From Prevotella sp. (GTDB lineage Bacteria > Bacteroidota > Bacteroidia > Bacteroidales > Bacteroidaceae), in contig JAFUSV010000138.1 in assembly GCA_017467565.1 (NCBI GenBank), positions 1 through 50,175 on the forward strand: 50,175 nt of DNA. Reading direction: 5' to 3'. Below the pieces are notes generated by a model. The model saw only the letters and a list, made by a program, of their open reading frames with translations, did no database searches and was not told where the DNA came from. Numbering within the stretch: the stretch's first letter is position 1; each line of letters starts with the position of its first letter. Both the position numbers and the translations under genes were made by a program. Below are positions 32,849-40,779 of the stretch, in pieces.

Positions 32849-34257
32849 ATATCCGATGAATTTATGGTTATAAGTGTATTAAAGGCAGTCTTGGTAACGC
32901 CCTCCACCCCGTGCATCGCGAGGCTCTGTCCCGTCAGGAAGAGGTTGGCGATGGGCGTCCTGGGCGACAGCATGGTCATCAGCGGGTTTCTGCAGTCCTT
33001 CCTGATGCCGAAGGCCGAACCGAGAGGCGACAGCGTATAGTCTCGCCACGTCAGCGGTGTGCTGGTGTAGACTCTTTCCACCATGGCGTGCAGCCCGGGA
33101 ATGGCCCGTTCTGCCAACGTGATGCACTCGTAGGCCATGCGTTCCTTCAGCCTCTCGTAGGCCTCACCCCTGCGGCCCACCGTGGTGTCGCTCCAGGCTT
33201 TGCACGGCGCCCACGTCATGGGTGTCATCAAGTCTACCTGTCGCACATAGTCCGAATTGTCGTCCGGCACGCGGGCACTCACCATCACTCCGCCCACACT
33301 GTCCGTTCCTTCCGTGAGGGTCCATACGTCAGCCTGCCGGTATATATACTTATTATGATTGAAGTAAGGCAATACGCCGGGCTTCAGCACCAGCGAGACG
33401 GTAAACATGCCATGTGTATTCTCCATGTTGCCGATGCGCCTGAGAAACGTGCGCTTCAGTGTTGCCGACCCTACCATCCATCCGAATGTCAGTTGCGGAT
33501 GCACGTCGCTAATGAACAGGTCTCCTTCAAAACACCTGCCATCCTTGCAGTGTGCGCTGGCTATACGATTGCCCTTCTCCCTCAGTTCCTTCACCTCGGC
33601 ATGGCAGCACAGCTCACCACCGGCGGACAGAATGTCGCGTACCAGTGACTGTACTATCATATTCCCACCGCCCCGCAGTCGCCAGCTGCTCTGTATATAG
33701 CTGTTCAGGCAGTGGACAAAGGTGAACAACGGCAGAGACTGGCGACGCAGTTCCAATTTCATGGCTGCTGCCGACACTACACTGACAAGCAGCGGGTCAC
33801 TAAAAAGCGACGACAGATAGTCGTAGGCATTCACGCTCATGCTCTTAGCCATGGGCGGCATATGTAGCAGCAGGTCGACAAACTGCAGCAGGGTAGCGTG
33901 CTGGTGTGGGAAATAGCTGCTCAGTGTTTCAGCAAACCTATCGAAGCCCTCGGCCAAGGGAAAGACCTGTTGTCCTATCATTATCTGGTCGAAGCCGTCG
34001 GGGTCGAGTCGCTGCCAGGGTAGCTGCAGCAAGCCCAGCGTCTCAAAGTCATCGTGCAACGGTTGTCCCTCAGCCAGTCCGCCGACGTAGTGCAGTCCAG
34101 TATCAAAGTCCATGCTGCCACGCTGATAGCTCTGCAGGCAGCCGCCCGGCACATGCTGACGTTCCAACACCACGACATGCCGTCCGCTCCGTGCCAACTG
34201 CCGGCCACAGATGAGTCCGCCCAGTCCGCTACCTATTATCACCACATCGTACTTCAT
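32845..34257 (-). CDS. CrtI-like FAD-dependent oxidoreductase
   Basis: The 470-residue protein starts with an FAD-binding Rossmann motif (VVIIGSGLGGLICGRQLARS) and the CrtI-family pattern GGCLQSYQRGSMDFDTGLHY. The C-terminal FAD-binding segment TPIANLFLTGQSLAMHGVEG is typical of phytoene desaturases/carotenoid isomerases and related retinol saturases. Such enzymes desaturate or isomerise conjugated chains. No carotenoid genes (crtB or crtE) are nearby, so a polyene acyl chain made by the operon is a likelier substrate (inferred). It follows the exporter gene directly and overlaps the reductase gene by 4 bp. Confidence 0.88.
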   Translation of the reverse strand: MKYDVVIIGSGLGGLICGRQLARSGRHVVVLERQHVPGGCLQSYQRGSMDFDTGLHYVGGLAEGQPLHDDFETLGLLQLPWQRLDPDGFDQIMIGQQVFPLAEGFDRFAETLSSYFPHQHATLLQFVDLLLHMPPMAKSMSVNAYDYLSSLFSDPLLVSVVSAAAMKLELRRQSLPLFTFVHCLNSYIQSSWRLRGGGNMIVQSLVRDILSAGGELCCHAEVKELREKGNRIASAHCKDGRCFEGDLFISDVHPQLTFGWMVGSATLKRTFLRRIGNMENTHGMFTVSLVLKPGVLPYFNHNKYIYRQADVWTLTEGTDSVGGVMVSARVPDDNSDYVRQVDLMTPMTWAPCKAWSDTTVGRRGEAYERLKERMAYECITLAERAIPGLHAMVERVYTSTPLTWRDYTLSPLGSAFGIRKDCRNPLMTMLSPRTPIANLFLTGQSLAMHGVEGVTKTAFNTLITINSSDI

Positions 34258-36684
34258 CTACTCCTTTTTGCTAAGCCACCTGTAGGCAGCAGGCTGAAGA
34301 ACGTAAGAGAAAACCACAGCGGAGAGAAGTCCCACCAGGGTAGAGAAGCCCACACTGCGTATGGCAGGATGATGTGCAAACAGCATGCTGCTGACGGTGA
34401 CTACCAGGATGACGGCCGACAGCAGTACTGCCGTCTTATGATACTGCAGATTGCCTTGGAGCAGTCCGTTCATGACGAAGATGCTATAGTCGACGCCAAT
34501 GCCAAAGATGAACGTAGAGATGATAATACTGATCAGATTGAACTGCACGTCAAACAGATTCATCGCTCCCAGCACGACCAACCAACTGAACAGGATGGGG
34601 GCAAAGCCCAGCAAGGAGAGCCTGACATTAAAACGGAACGATACGAGCAGCACCACGAACACAAAGGCCATAGAGAGCCACTGCAGGGTGTCGAAGTCGC
34701 GGCTCATGGCAAGGAGCGTATCCGTCGTATAATAATAGGTGTCGAGCACCAGCAAGTCAGGGTCATCGGCTATGGCATCGCAGATGCGCATATAGTCACT
34801 GTCGCTGCTGCGCACGGAGTCGTTCTGGCAACGTACGGAGGTAAACAGCAGGTAGTCGCCGCCATACGACTCCTCGGTCAGCGTCGACAGGTAGCCCTCA
34901 GGTATGAGACTTGCCTCGTAGAGCGCATCCGGCTGATAGTCGGCATCGACCATGTCGAAGAAGGTGTCGAAGGCCTCGGGGCGCAGTCCTGCCTGATTGG
35001 CCGTCTCGTTGATCAGGTCCCTGACCGTGGCCAGCCGCTCTGGCGACCAATAACGGTGCCAGGCATCTATGCGCTGCTGCTGCACGCTAAGCGGCACCAG
35101 TAGCTGGTTGGTGTGGGTATAGCCCTTCACCAGCCCTGCGCGCTGGAGCGAGTCGAGCTTGCGGTCGAGCAGGTCGAAGTTACTGATGGCCTCCTCCATG
35201 GTGCGTCCTCTGCTGGCGAAGTATTTCGTCTTGTCGCCGGTATGAGTCTTGGAACTGAGCAACTGTTCAGAATATTTGGTCAATTCCTCCTCGTAGCCCA
35301 GATTGTGCATATCGGCATCGAAATGTGTTCCACCTACGATATAGGCTCCCACACCTATTATAATGATTACCGACAGACCTACGAGCAAAGGCTTTTTCTG
35401 ATGGAACGGGTAGCTGTTGACGCGGTCTATCCACTTGAATCCGTCAGCATGGGTACTCGCCGGCAACATCTGGGGCAGATATGTCAGAGAGAAAAGCGTC
35501 GTACCGAGGATGGCAAAAGCAGCAAAGAGACCAAAGTCACGCAGCAAGTCAGTATTGACAAAAAGAAGCCCGGCAAACGAACCTATGGTGGTAATGCAAC
35601 CCAACAGGACGGGCCTCACCTGGTCGTGAAGCAGTTGCTCTGTATCACTGACATACTGACGGTGTGTCATCACATGGAGCACGTAGCTCATGGCGACACC
35701 CAATACTACCCCACCTATGCCCAGGGCCAGAAGCGAGAACTCACCCTTCAGCCAGTACATCATGGACAGGCCAAACAGAGTGCCGAAAGCCACCGGCAAC
35801 AGCAACAAGGGGATGGTGTCCCAGCGACGGAAGCAAAAGAGCAGATAGCCCAGCACCAGCAACAGTGCTCCTGCGATAGTGGTGGTCAGGTCATGCTTGA
35901 TCTGCGTGGAGTTATAGTAGCCGCTGGCAGGCGTACCATGATAACTGATGCGCACACCAGGATAGGTCTTGGCAAACTGTTCTCTCTGCTCATTGATCTT
36001 CTCGAACAAGGCCGAGCCCTGCCCCGTGTTCGTAGATGAATAACGCGGGGTAACAAAAGCCAGACAGACAGTAGTATCGGGGACGAAGAAATGATTGTCG
36101 ACAGTGACATATGTGCTGCTACCCATCAATGGCTTCATCTGTTCGGCCAGCACATCACGCATACCCATGGGATCCGTTTGTATCAGTTCTGGGAACAGCT
36201 CACCGAACTCGCTTGTCATATCACGGCGGTTCTGCTGCATCTGGGGTACAAAGTGCGCATGTGTCAGCAAGGTATCAAAATGCTGGTAGGCAGTGGTGTC
36301 GATATAGGCAGGAAGATGGGTTGACAGGTAGTCGATGGCATCAGGCAGCAACTCGTCTTCCAACTGGTAGAACACATCCTCGACCAAGACAGAATCCTGG
36401 CACAGAGAGTCGACAAAGGCATCGCACACCTCTACCAGCTGCTGGTGGTTCTCGCCTCCGCTGAACAACAGGAATACCTTATCCTTGATCTTCAGGTCGG
36501 CAAACGCCAGTTTGGTGGTGCCGTCCTCATTCTTAGACGATGGCATCAGCTTATTGATGTCCTCCTCCAGATGAATCTGGGCGGCAAAATAGCCAAAGAA
36601 GGCAAAGAGAACAGCCATGGACAGCCAGCAGACGACGCGGTGACTGCTGAAGAAACGGGCCAGGCGGACAAATAGGCGGGTCAT
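34258..36684 (-). CDS. MMPL/RND-family lipid exporter
   Basis: The 808-residue inner-membrane protein has the RND-type layout. One membrane helix (about 16-36) is followed by a large periplasmic loop (40-265), a block of five helices (270-425, including LGIGGVVLGVAMSYVLHVMT), a helix at 435-455, a second periplasmic loop (460-640) and five last helices (645-800, with IFGIGVDYSIFVMNG). MMPL exporters move lipids to the periplasm using the proton gradient. In aryl-polyene clusters such a gene accompanies LolA. It overlaps the dehydratase gene by 4 bp and is followed with no gap by the oxidoreductase gene. Confidence 0.9.
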   Translation of the reverse strand: MTRLFVRLARFFSSHRVVCWLSMAVLFAFFGYFAAQIHLEEDINKLMPSSKNEDGTTKLAFADLKIKDKVFLLFSGGENHQQLVEVCDAFVDSLCQDSVLVEDVFYQLEDELLPDAIDYLSTHLPAYIDTTAYQHFDTLLTHAHFVPQMQQNRRDMTSEFGELFPELIQTDPMGMRDVLAEQMKPLMGSSTYVTVDNHFFVPDTTVCLAFVTPRYSSTNTGQGSALFEKINEQREQFAKTYPGVRISYHGTPASGYYNSTQIKHDLTTTIAGALLLVLGYLLFCFRRWDTIPLLLLPVAFGTLFGLSMMYWLKGEFSLLALGIGGVVLGVAMSYVLHVMTHRQYVSDTEQLLHDQVRPVLLGCITTIGSFAGLLFVNTDLLRDFGLFAAFAILGTTLFSLTYLPQMLPASTHADGFKWIDRVNSYPFHQKKPLLVGLSVIIIIGVGAYIVGGTHFDADMHNLGYEEELTKYSEQLLSSKTHTGDKTKYFASRGRTMEEAISNFDLLDRKLDSLQRAGLVKGYTHTNQLLVPLSVQQQRIDAWHRYWSPERLATVRDLINETANQAGLRPEAFDTFFDMVDADYQPDALYEASLIPEGYLSTLTEESYGGDYLLFTSVRCQNDSVRSSDSDYMRICDAIADDPDLLVLDTYYYTTDTLLAMSRDFDTLQWLSMAFVFVVLLVSFRFNVRLSLLGFAPILFSWLVVLGAMNLFDVQFNLISIIISTFIFGIGVDYSIFVMNGLLQGNLQYHKTAVLLSAVILVVTVSSMLFAHHPAIRSVGFSTLVGLLSAVVFSYVLQPAAYRWLSKKE

Positions 36685-37103
36685 TGAATGAATATTTTCA
36701 ATTGGATTTCTGCTATCACTTCTTCGCCAATCATAGATTGACCGGTTGCCATCGTCACGTTGCCGAAGCTCATGTTGAAGGTAGCCGTAGTCTCAATTAG
36801 TTCACCGACACCAGGACGGCGATGACACACAAAGTATTTTATCTCACCGATGATACCGACAGGAGGCGCTAACGATTGCTCTGCCAGTGCTCGACAACCC
36901 GCCAAGGCAGAGCTTGACTGAGCGATGTGCTCGATGAGTCCTGTCTCTGAGAGGGTACCGTCGGGCAGCACGAAGTAATTGTCCTGTCGCACGGCCAACG
37001 TAGTGGCAATGCTGTTGCCGTCACGTTCCTCAGCCGTATCAATCATGACAATTGGATAACGCTGGGGTATCAGCCGTTTGATGTCGTCACCACGGTAGGT
37101 CAT
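36681..37103 (-). CDS. Hotdog-fold 3-hydroxyacyl-ACP dehydratase-like protein
   Basis: The 140-residue protein is FabZ-like in length and pattern (IKRLIPQRYPIVMIDTAEER, then SETGLIEHIAQSSSALAG). In FabZ the catalytic His lies in HRYPF; here that position is Gln14 (PQRYP). The helix with the catalytic Glu reads GLIEHIAQ (Glu58, His59). LLPQRxPFVM-type sequences are, as I recall, normal in dehydratases of Bacteroidota aryl-polyene clusters, so this may be a family trait and not a loss. Dehydration in polyene chain growth is the expected role. It lies between the carrier protein and exporter genes with 4-bp overlaps on both sides. Confidence 0.82.
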   Translation of the reverse strand: MTYRGDDIKRLIPQRYPIVMIDTAEERDGNSIATTLAVRQDNYFVLPDGTLSETGLIEHIAQSSSALAGCRALAEQSLAPPVGIIGEIKYFVCHRRPGVGELIETTATFNMSFGNVTMATGQSMIGEEVIAEIQLKIFIQ

Positions 37104-37345
37104 GCGGCCTGATGCTGCTCTATATAGTCATACAGGTTGCTGAATGTCTGTATCTTCTTCAAGTCCTCTACGGGGATGGTGATCTTGTAGTTGAACTGTA
37201 CCAAGGCGATGAGGTCTACCAGATTGATGCTGTCAAGCTGTAGCGTCTCCTTCAGATTGGCATCGGGGGCAAACATGCTCTCTTCTATTTCAAACTCATC
37301 AGCCAGCAGGCTGTTCACTTGTTGGATAATTTCTTCTCTTTTCAT
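37100..37345 (-). CDS. Acyl carrier protein
   Basis: The 81-residue acidic helical protein carries the phosphopantetheine site LQLDSINLVDLIALVQ, with Ser39 as the attachment residue (DSI in place of the usual DSL). It would hold the growing acyl chain for the ketosynthase upstream and the reductase and dehydratase downstream. It ends inside the dehydratase start (4-bp overlap), 12 bp behind the ketosynthase gene. A pathway-specific carrier protein is likely because fatty-acid synthesis normally uses a separate one. Confidence 0.93.
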   Translation of the reverse strand: MKREEIIQQVNSLLADEFEIEESMFAPDANLKETLQLDSINLVDLIALVQFNYKITIPVEDLKKIQTFSNLYDYIEQHQAA

Positions 37346-37357
37346 GATTGTCGTTTT

Positions 37358-38578
37358 TTATAGATTTTGAATGATTAATGTCGAATTAGTACCTCCAAAG
37401 CCGAAAGAATTGCTCAGGAAGGTGTCGAAATGCTGCTGACGGGTCTCTGCAAGCACGTTGATACTCTGGGTAACATCGTCGGGATGCTCAAAATTCAGCG
37501 AACCCGCGATGAAGTCGTTCTTCATCATCAGCATCGAATAGATAATCTCGGATGCACCAGCCATCCACATCTCGTGGCCCGTCTGACTCTTGGTCGACGT
37601 GACGGGTACACGGTAATCGCCAAACACCCGTGCGATGGCCTCAGCCTCACGACTGTCGCCAATGGGCGTTGAGGTAGCGTGGGCATTGACGTAGCCAATA
37701 TCACGTGGCGACAGGCCGGCACTCTTCAGACAGTACAGCAGTGAGCGCGCGGGTCCCTCCACGTTGGGTGTTGAGATATGGTCGCCATTACCCGAGAAGC
37801 CCCAGCCCATGATCTCTGCCAAAATAGGAGCACCACGCTTCACGGCATGCTCATAGCTCTCAATAACCAGTGTGGCCGCATCACCGCTGGGCACCAGTCC
37901 GTCACGGTCACGGTCAAAGGGGCGGCTGGCCTTGGCGGGGTCACTGATGCGGGTAGAAAAGGTCTGCAGGGCATCAAACGATGCGATGCCATACATATTG
38001 TTCTCCTCGGCACCGCCGCAGACTATGCAGTCCTGCAGGCCGTTCCTGATCAGCAGGAAGCCCAGACCCAGCGACTGTGAGCCACTGGCACAGGCAGCCG
38101 AGGCTGTCAGGTTGATGCCCTTCAGATGGAACAGCGTAGCCAGGTTCATCGTCACAGTCGAGTTCATCGACTGGAAGATAGCACCCGAGCCACAGGCTGC
38201 CGTAGAGCCTGCCTGGCGGAACTTGTCCATAGCCACCATGGTCGACTCTGCTACAGAGTCATTACCGTAGATGACTCCTACCTCATGACTGTCTATATAG
38301 TCTTGACTTAACCGTGCCTGCCCCAAGGCCTGTACGGTAGCCATATAAGCATACTGTGCCTCTTCGGGCATCATCTGCCTGACATTGCGGCTAAGCAATT
38401 TCTTCAGGTCGGGACGGGGCACATTGCCGCAGATAGGCGACCGGAAACCTGCATCCTTGCGCTCTTGGCTGAAAATGATGCCGCTGCGCCCTTCGAACAG
38501 GGACTGGCGCACCTCGTCGAGCGATGTCCCGATGCACGACCAGATACCCATACCTGTTATTACTACTCGTCTTTCCAT
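37358..38578 (-). CDS. Beta-ketoacyl-ACP synthase (FabF-like)
   Basis: The 406-residue thiolase-fold enzyme condenses acyl and malonyl units. The catalytic triad is intact: Cys163 (TASAACASGSQSLGLG), His300 (VNAHATSTPIGD) and His335 (KSQTGHEMWMAG). The closing segment SNSFGFGGTNSTLIIQ is typical of KAS I/II. No partner lacking the Cys (chain-length factor) is in the window, so chain-length control would need to be intrinsic or encoded elsewhere. It is the third gene of the operon, 2 bp behind the GNAT-like gene. Confidence 0.93.
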   Translation of the reverse strand: MERRVVITGMGIWSCIGTSLDEVRQSLFEGRSGIIFSQERKDAGFRSPICGNVPRPDLKKLLSRNVRQMMPEEAQYAYMATVQALGQARLSQDYIDSHEVGVIYGNDSVAESTMVAMDKFRQAGSTAACGSGAIFQSMNSTVTMNLATLFHLKGINLTASAACASGSQSLGLGFLLIRNGLQDCIVCGGAEENNMYGIASFDALQTFSTRISDPAKASRPFDRDRDGLVPSGDAATLVIESYEHAVKRGAPILAEIMGWGFSGNGDHISTPNVEGPARSLLYCLKSAGLSPRDIGYVNAHATSTPIGDSREAEAIARVFGDYRVPVTSTKSQTGHEMWMAGASEIIYSMLMMKNDFIAGSLNFEHPDDVTQSINVLAETRQQHFDTFLSNSFGFGGTNSTLIIQNL

Positions 38579-38580
38579 AA

Positions 38581-39726
38581 TTATTTATTATCATTTATCA
38601 TTTTCTTATAACATCTCCTACGCTTCACGAATTCCGGCTTCAGGGCCTTCCACTGTGACAGTTCACGCACGTTGCTCTCTAACTGCGGCCCCGTCTCGGC
38701 CCATCGGAACCCGTATTTATTGTATATGGGTATCAGGTCATCGAAAAACAAAGCATTGACACCCATGCCCTGATAGTCGGGATGAACAGCCACAAGCAGC
38801 ATCTCCGCACTATCCTCGCGGTGCCACTTCATGGCCTTGAGCAGATGCCACCAGCCGAAGGGCCACAAGCGACCCCTGGCCTTCTGCATGGCTCTTGACA
38901 GACAGCCCATCGTGATGGCAACGCCTACGACGTCGCCACAGTCATTGACCACGATAGGCAGCAACTGCTTGTCTATGAGACGTAAATATTTGTTAATGAA
39001 ATCATCTACTTGTCCTTGCGATAGTTCCGAGAACCCAAAGAGCGGCCGGTAGGCTATATTGAGGAGGTCAAACACTTTACGGCCATACCCACCCACGGTG
39101 ATATCCTTGTTGGTCACCTTGATGACCTTCAGCCCCATCTGCTCCCTGACATATTGGGCTGTCCTGGCATACCGCAGAGGCACCTCGCTAGGAATGGCGA
39201 CACGTATCTGCAACCAGTCTACCTCCTTCTGAAAGCCCATTGCCTCCATGTGCCTGGGATAATAGTCATAGTTGTAGATAGTGTTCATGGTGCCCATCAG
39301 ATGATAGTCCTCTATGAGCATACCCTCCTTGTCGAAGTCTGTAATACCCATTGGTCCCTCTATGGTGTCCATGCCCAATGCCTGTCCCCAGCGGACGACG
39401 GCATCGATCAAGGCGGTTGACACATCGGCATCGTCGATAAACTCGATGAGCGAGAAACGCACATTTCTCGTCTGCCAGCGCTCGTTGGCCTTGCGATTGA
39501 TGATACCCACGATGCGGCCTAATGGCACTTCGTTCCTATATGCCACAAACGGTTGGATGTGTGAGAAGCTGAAAGCCGGATTCTTTTTCTCATCAAGCAG
39601 GTTGCGGATGTCGCTCTCCAACTCAGGAACATACTGTCGGCATCCTTTATATATACTATAAGGAAGCTGGATGAAATCATCCATCTCTTTCTTACTTCTT
39701 ACCTTTACAACGCAGACTTTCCCCAT
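38581..39726 (-). CDS. GNAT-like acyltransferase of unknown substrate
   Basis: The 381-residue protein looks like two GNAT-type halves. The N-terminal part contains FVAYRNEVPLGRIVGIINRK and the C-terminal part contains LLVAVHPDYQGMGVNALFFD, a recognisable acyl-CoA-binding motif (PxYQGxGxxxxL). A central GPMGITDFDKEGMLIEDYHL is known to me from Bacteroidota proteins annotated only as N-acetyltransferase. In the operon it sits between the AraC regulator and the ketosynthase, with gaps of 3 and 2 bp. It might transfer an acyl group to or from the operon's lipid product; this is inference. Confidence 0.8.
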   Translation of the reverse strand: MGKVCVVKVRSKKEMDDFIQLPYSIYKGCRQYVPELESDIRNLLDEKKNPAFSFSHIQPFVAYRNEVPLGRIVGIINRKANERWQTRNVRFSLIEFIDDADVSTALIDAVVRWGQALGMDTIEGPMGITDFDKEGMLIEDYHLMGTMNTIYNYDYYPRHMEAMGFQKEVDWLQIRVAIPSEVPLRYARTAQYVREQMGLKVIKVTNKDITVGGYGRKVFDLLNIAYRPLFGFSELSQGQVDDFINKYLRLIDKQLLPIVVNDCGDVVGVAITMGCLSRAMQKARGRLWPFGWWHLLKAMKWHREDSAEMLLVAVHPDYQGMGVNALFFDDLIPIYNKYGFRWAETGPQLESNVRELSQWKALKPEFVKRRRCYKKMINDNK

Positions 39727-39729
39727 GCT

Positions 39730-40614
39730 TCAGAACTCCTTTCTATACTTGCTACGATACTCTATCGGAGTAATGCCGGCCTGCTCCCGGAAGTACTGAC
39801 CGAAAAATGAGGAATTAGGGAATCCCAAGCGATTGGATATCTCCTTTACCGTCAGTTGCGTATCGCGAAGCAACTGGTAACAGTCGCTCATCACAGCCTC
39901 GGTAATCCAGCGCATAGGCGTCTTACCACTCACTTTGCTGCATACCTTAGACAGATATTTAGGCGTAACATACAATTTCGCTGAATAGTAGCCTACCTTA
40001 CGCCGCTTGATCTGCTCTACATGCAGCAAGTCCAGAAATTGGTTGAAGAGCAACTTCTCTCTGTCGGAAGAGGAAACATCGAGTGGAGCAAGCAGTTTCT
40101 CCTTGCGCGACAGCTCTTCGCACACTATAAGCATGAAGATGCGAAGAAATGACAGCACAAATTCGTTACGGAATGTCAGCTGTTCGCCTTTGAACACGTT
40201 CTGAGCCTGATTATGCAGGGCTTCCGACCATCGCCGGGTGTCTATCACGTGGGTCTCATGCAGATACATGGCACGATTCCAAATATCCAACTGCTTGCCC
40301 AATATAGACTTCTGCACTCTTTCACTCACCAAAAGCGCGACTGCGTCAATGTCCGTGCTGACCATCATGGGCTGCATCAGCATCTTTGTGGGCACTATCA
40401 GCATCTGCCCCTCGGCTACATGTACCGTCTGGTTGCCACCCAATTCGAGATACAGACGTCCGCGCCTACAGAAGATGAATGCGTTGTAGTGGGTTTGCAA
40501 AGGGACACCCACTATCAGTCGCCCAACCTCGTTCAGGTTGTCGACATACATCACCTCGTCCTTTATTATCAGTGTAGGTTCAAGCCCTGCTATCAGTGCA
40601 TCTGCGTCTACCAT
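39730..40614 (-). CDS. AraC-family transcriptional regulator, first gene of the lipid operon
   Basis: A start at 40614 is chosen because the -7 element at 40641-40648 lies between it and the longer frame's first ATG (40653). This gives 294 residues. The N-terminal half resembles a cupin-like sensing domain (FIFCRRGRLYLELGGNQTVH, then VAEGQMLIVPTKM). The C-terminal 100 residues are a two-helix-turn-helix AraC domain (LYVTPKYLSKVCSKVSGKTP; LTVKEISNRLGFPNSSFFGQ, then YFREQAGITP). Its stop codon is 3 bp from the next gene, so regulator and pathway are one transcript and autoregulation is likely. The ligand is unknown. Confidence 0.92.
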   Translation of the reverse strand: MVDADALIAGLEPTLIIKDEVMYVDNLNEVGRLIVGVPLQTHYNAFIFCRRGRLYLELGGNQTVHVAEGQMLIVPTKMLMQPMMVSTDIDAVALLVSERVQKSILGKQLDIWNRAMYLHETHVIDTRRWSEALHNQAQNVFKGEQLTFRNEFVLSFLRIFMLIVCEELSRKEKLLAPLDVSSSDREKLLFNQFLDLLHVEQIKRRKVGYYSAKLYVTPKYLSKVCSKVSGKTPMRWITEAVMSDCYQLLRDTQLTVKEISNRLGFPNSSFFGQYFREQAGITPIEYRSKYRKEF

Positions 40615-40640
40615 TAACGTCCCTTTTTGAAAATCGGCTG

Positions 40641-40648
40641 CAAAATTA
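40641..40648 (-). promoter_or_regulatory. -7 promoter element of the nine-gene lipid operon
   Basis: TAATTTTG on the minus strand, 26 bp before the ATG at 40614. All later genes down to 31644 follow within 12 bp or overlap, so this is probably the main promoter. Confidence 0.68.
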
Positions 40649-40779
40649 AACATTATGCCCGATATTCAGACATCGTTTTTTTCGCTAAAAACGTTCTCGC
40701 AAGGACAATAGGGACAAATGGAACATTTTATGTGAACAACCCGATATGTTCTTCTGAGGGACGCAGACAGCTTACATGG

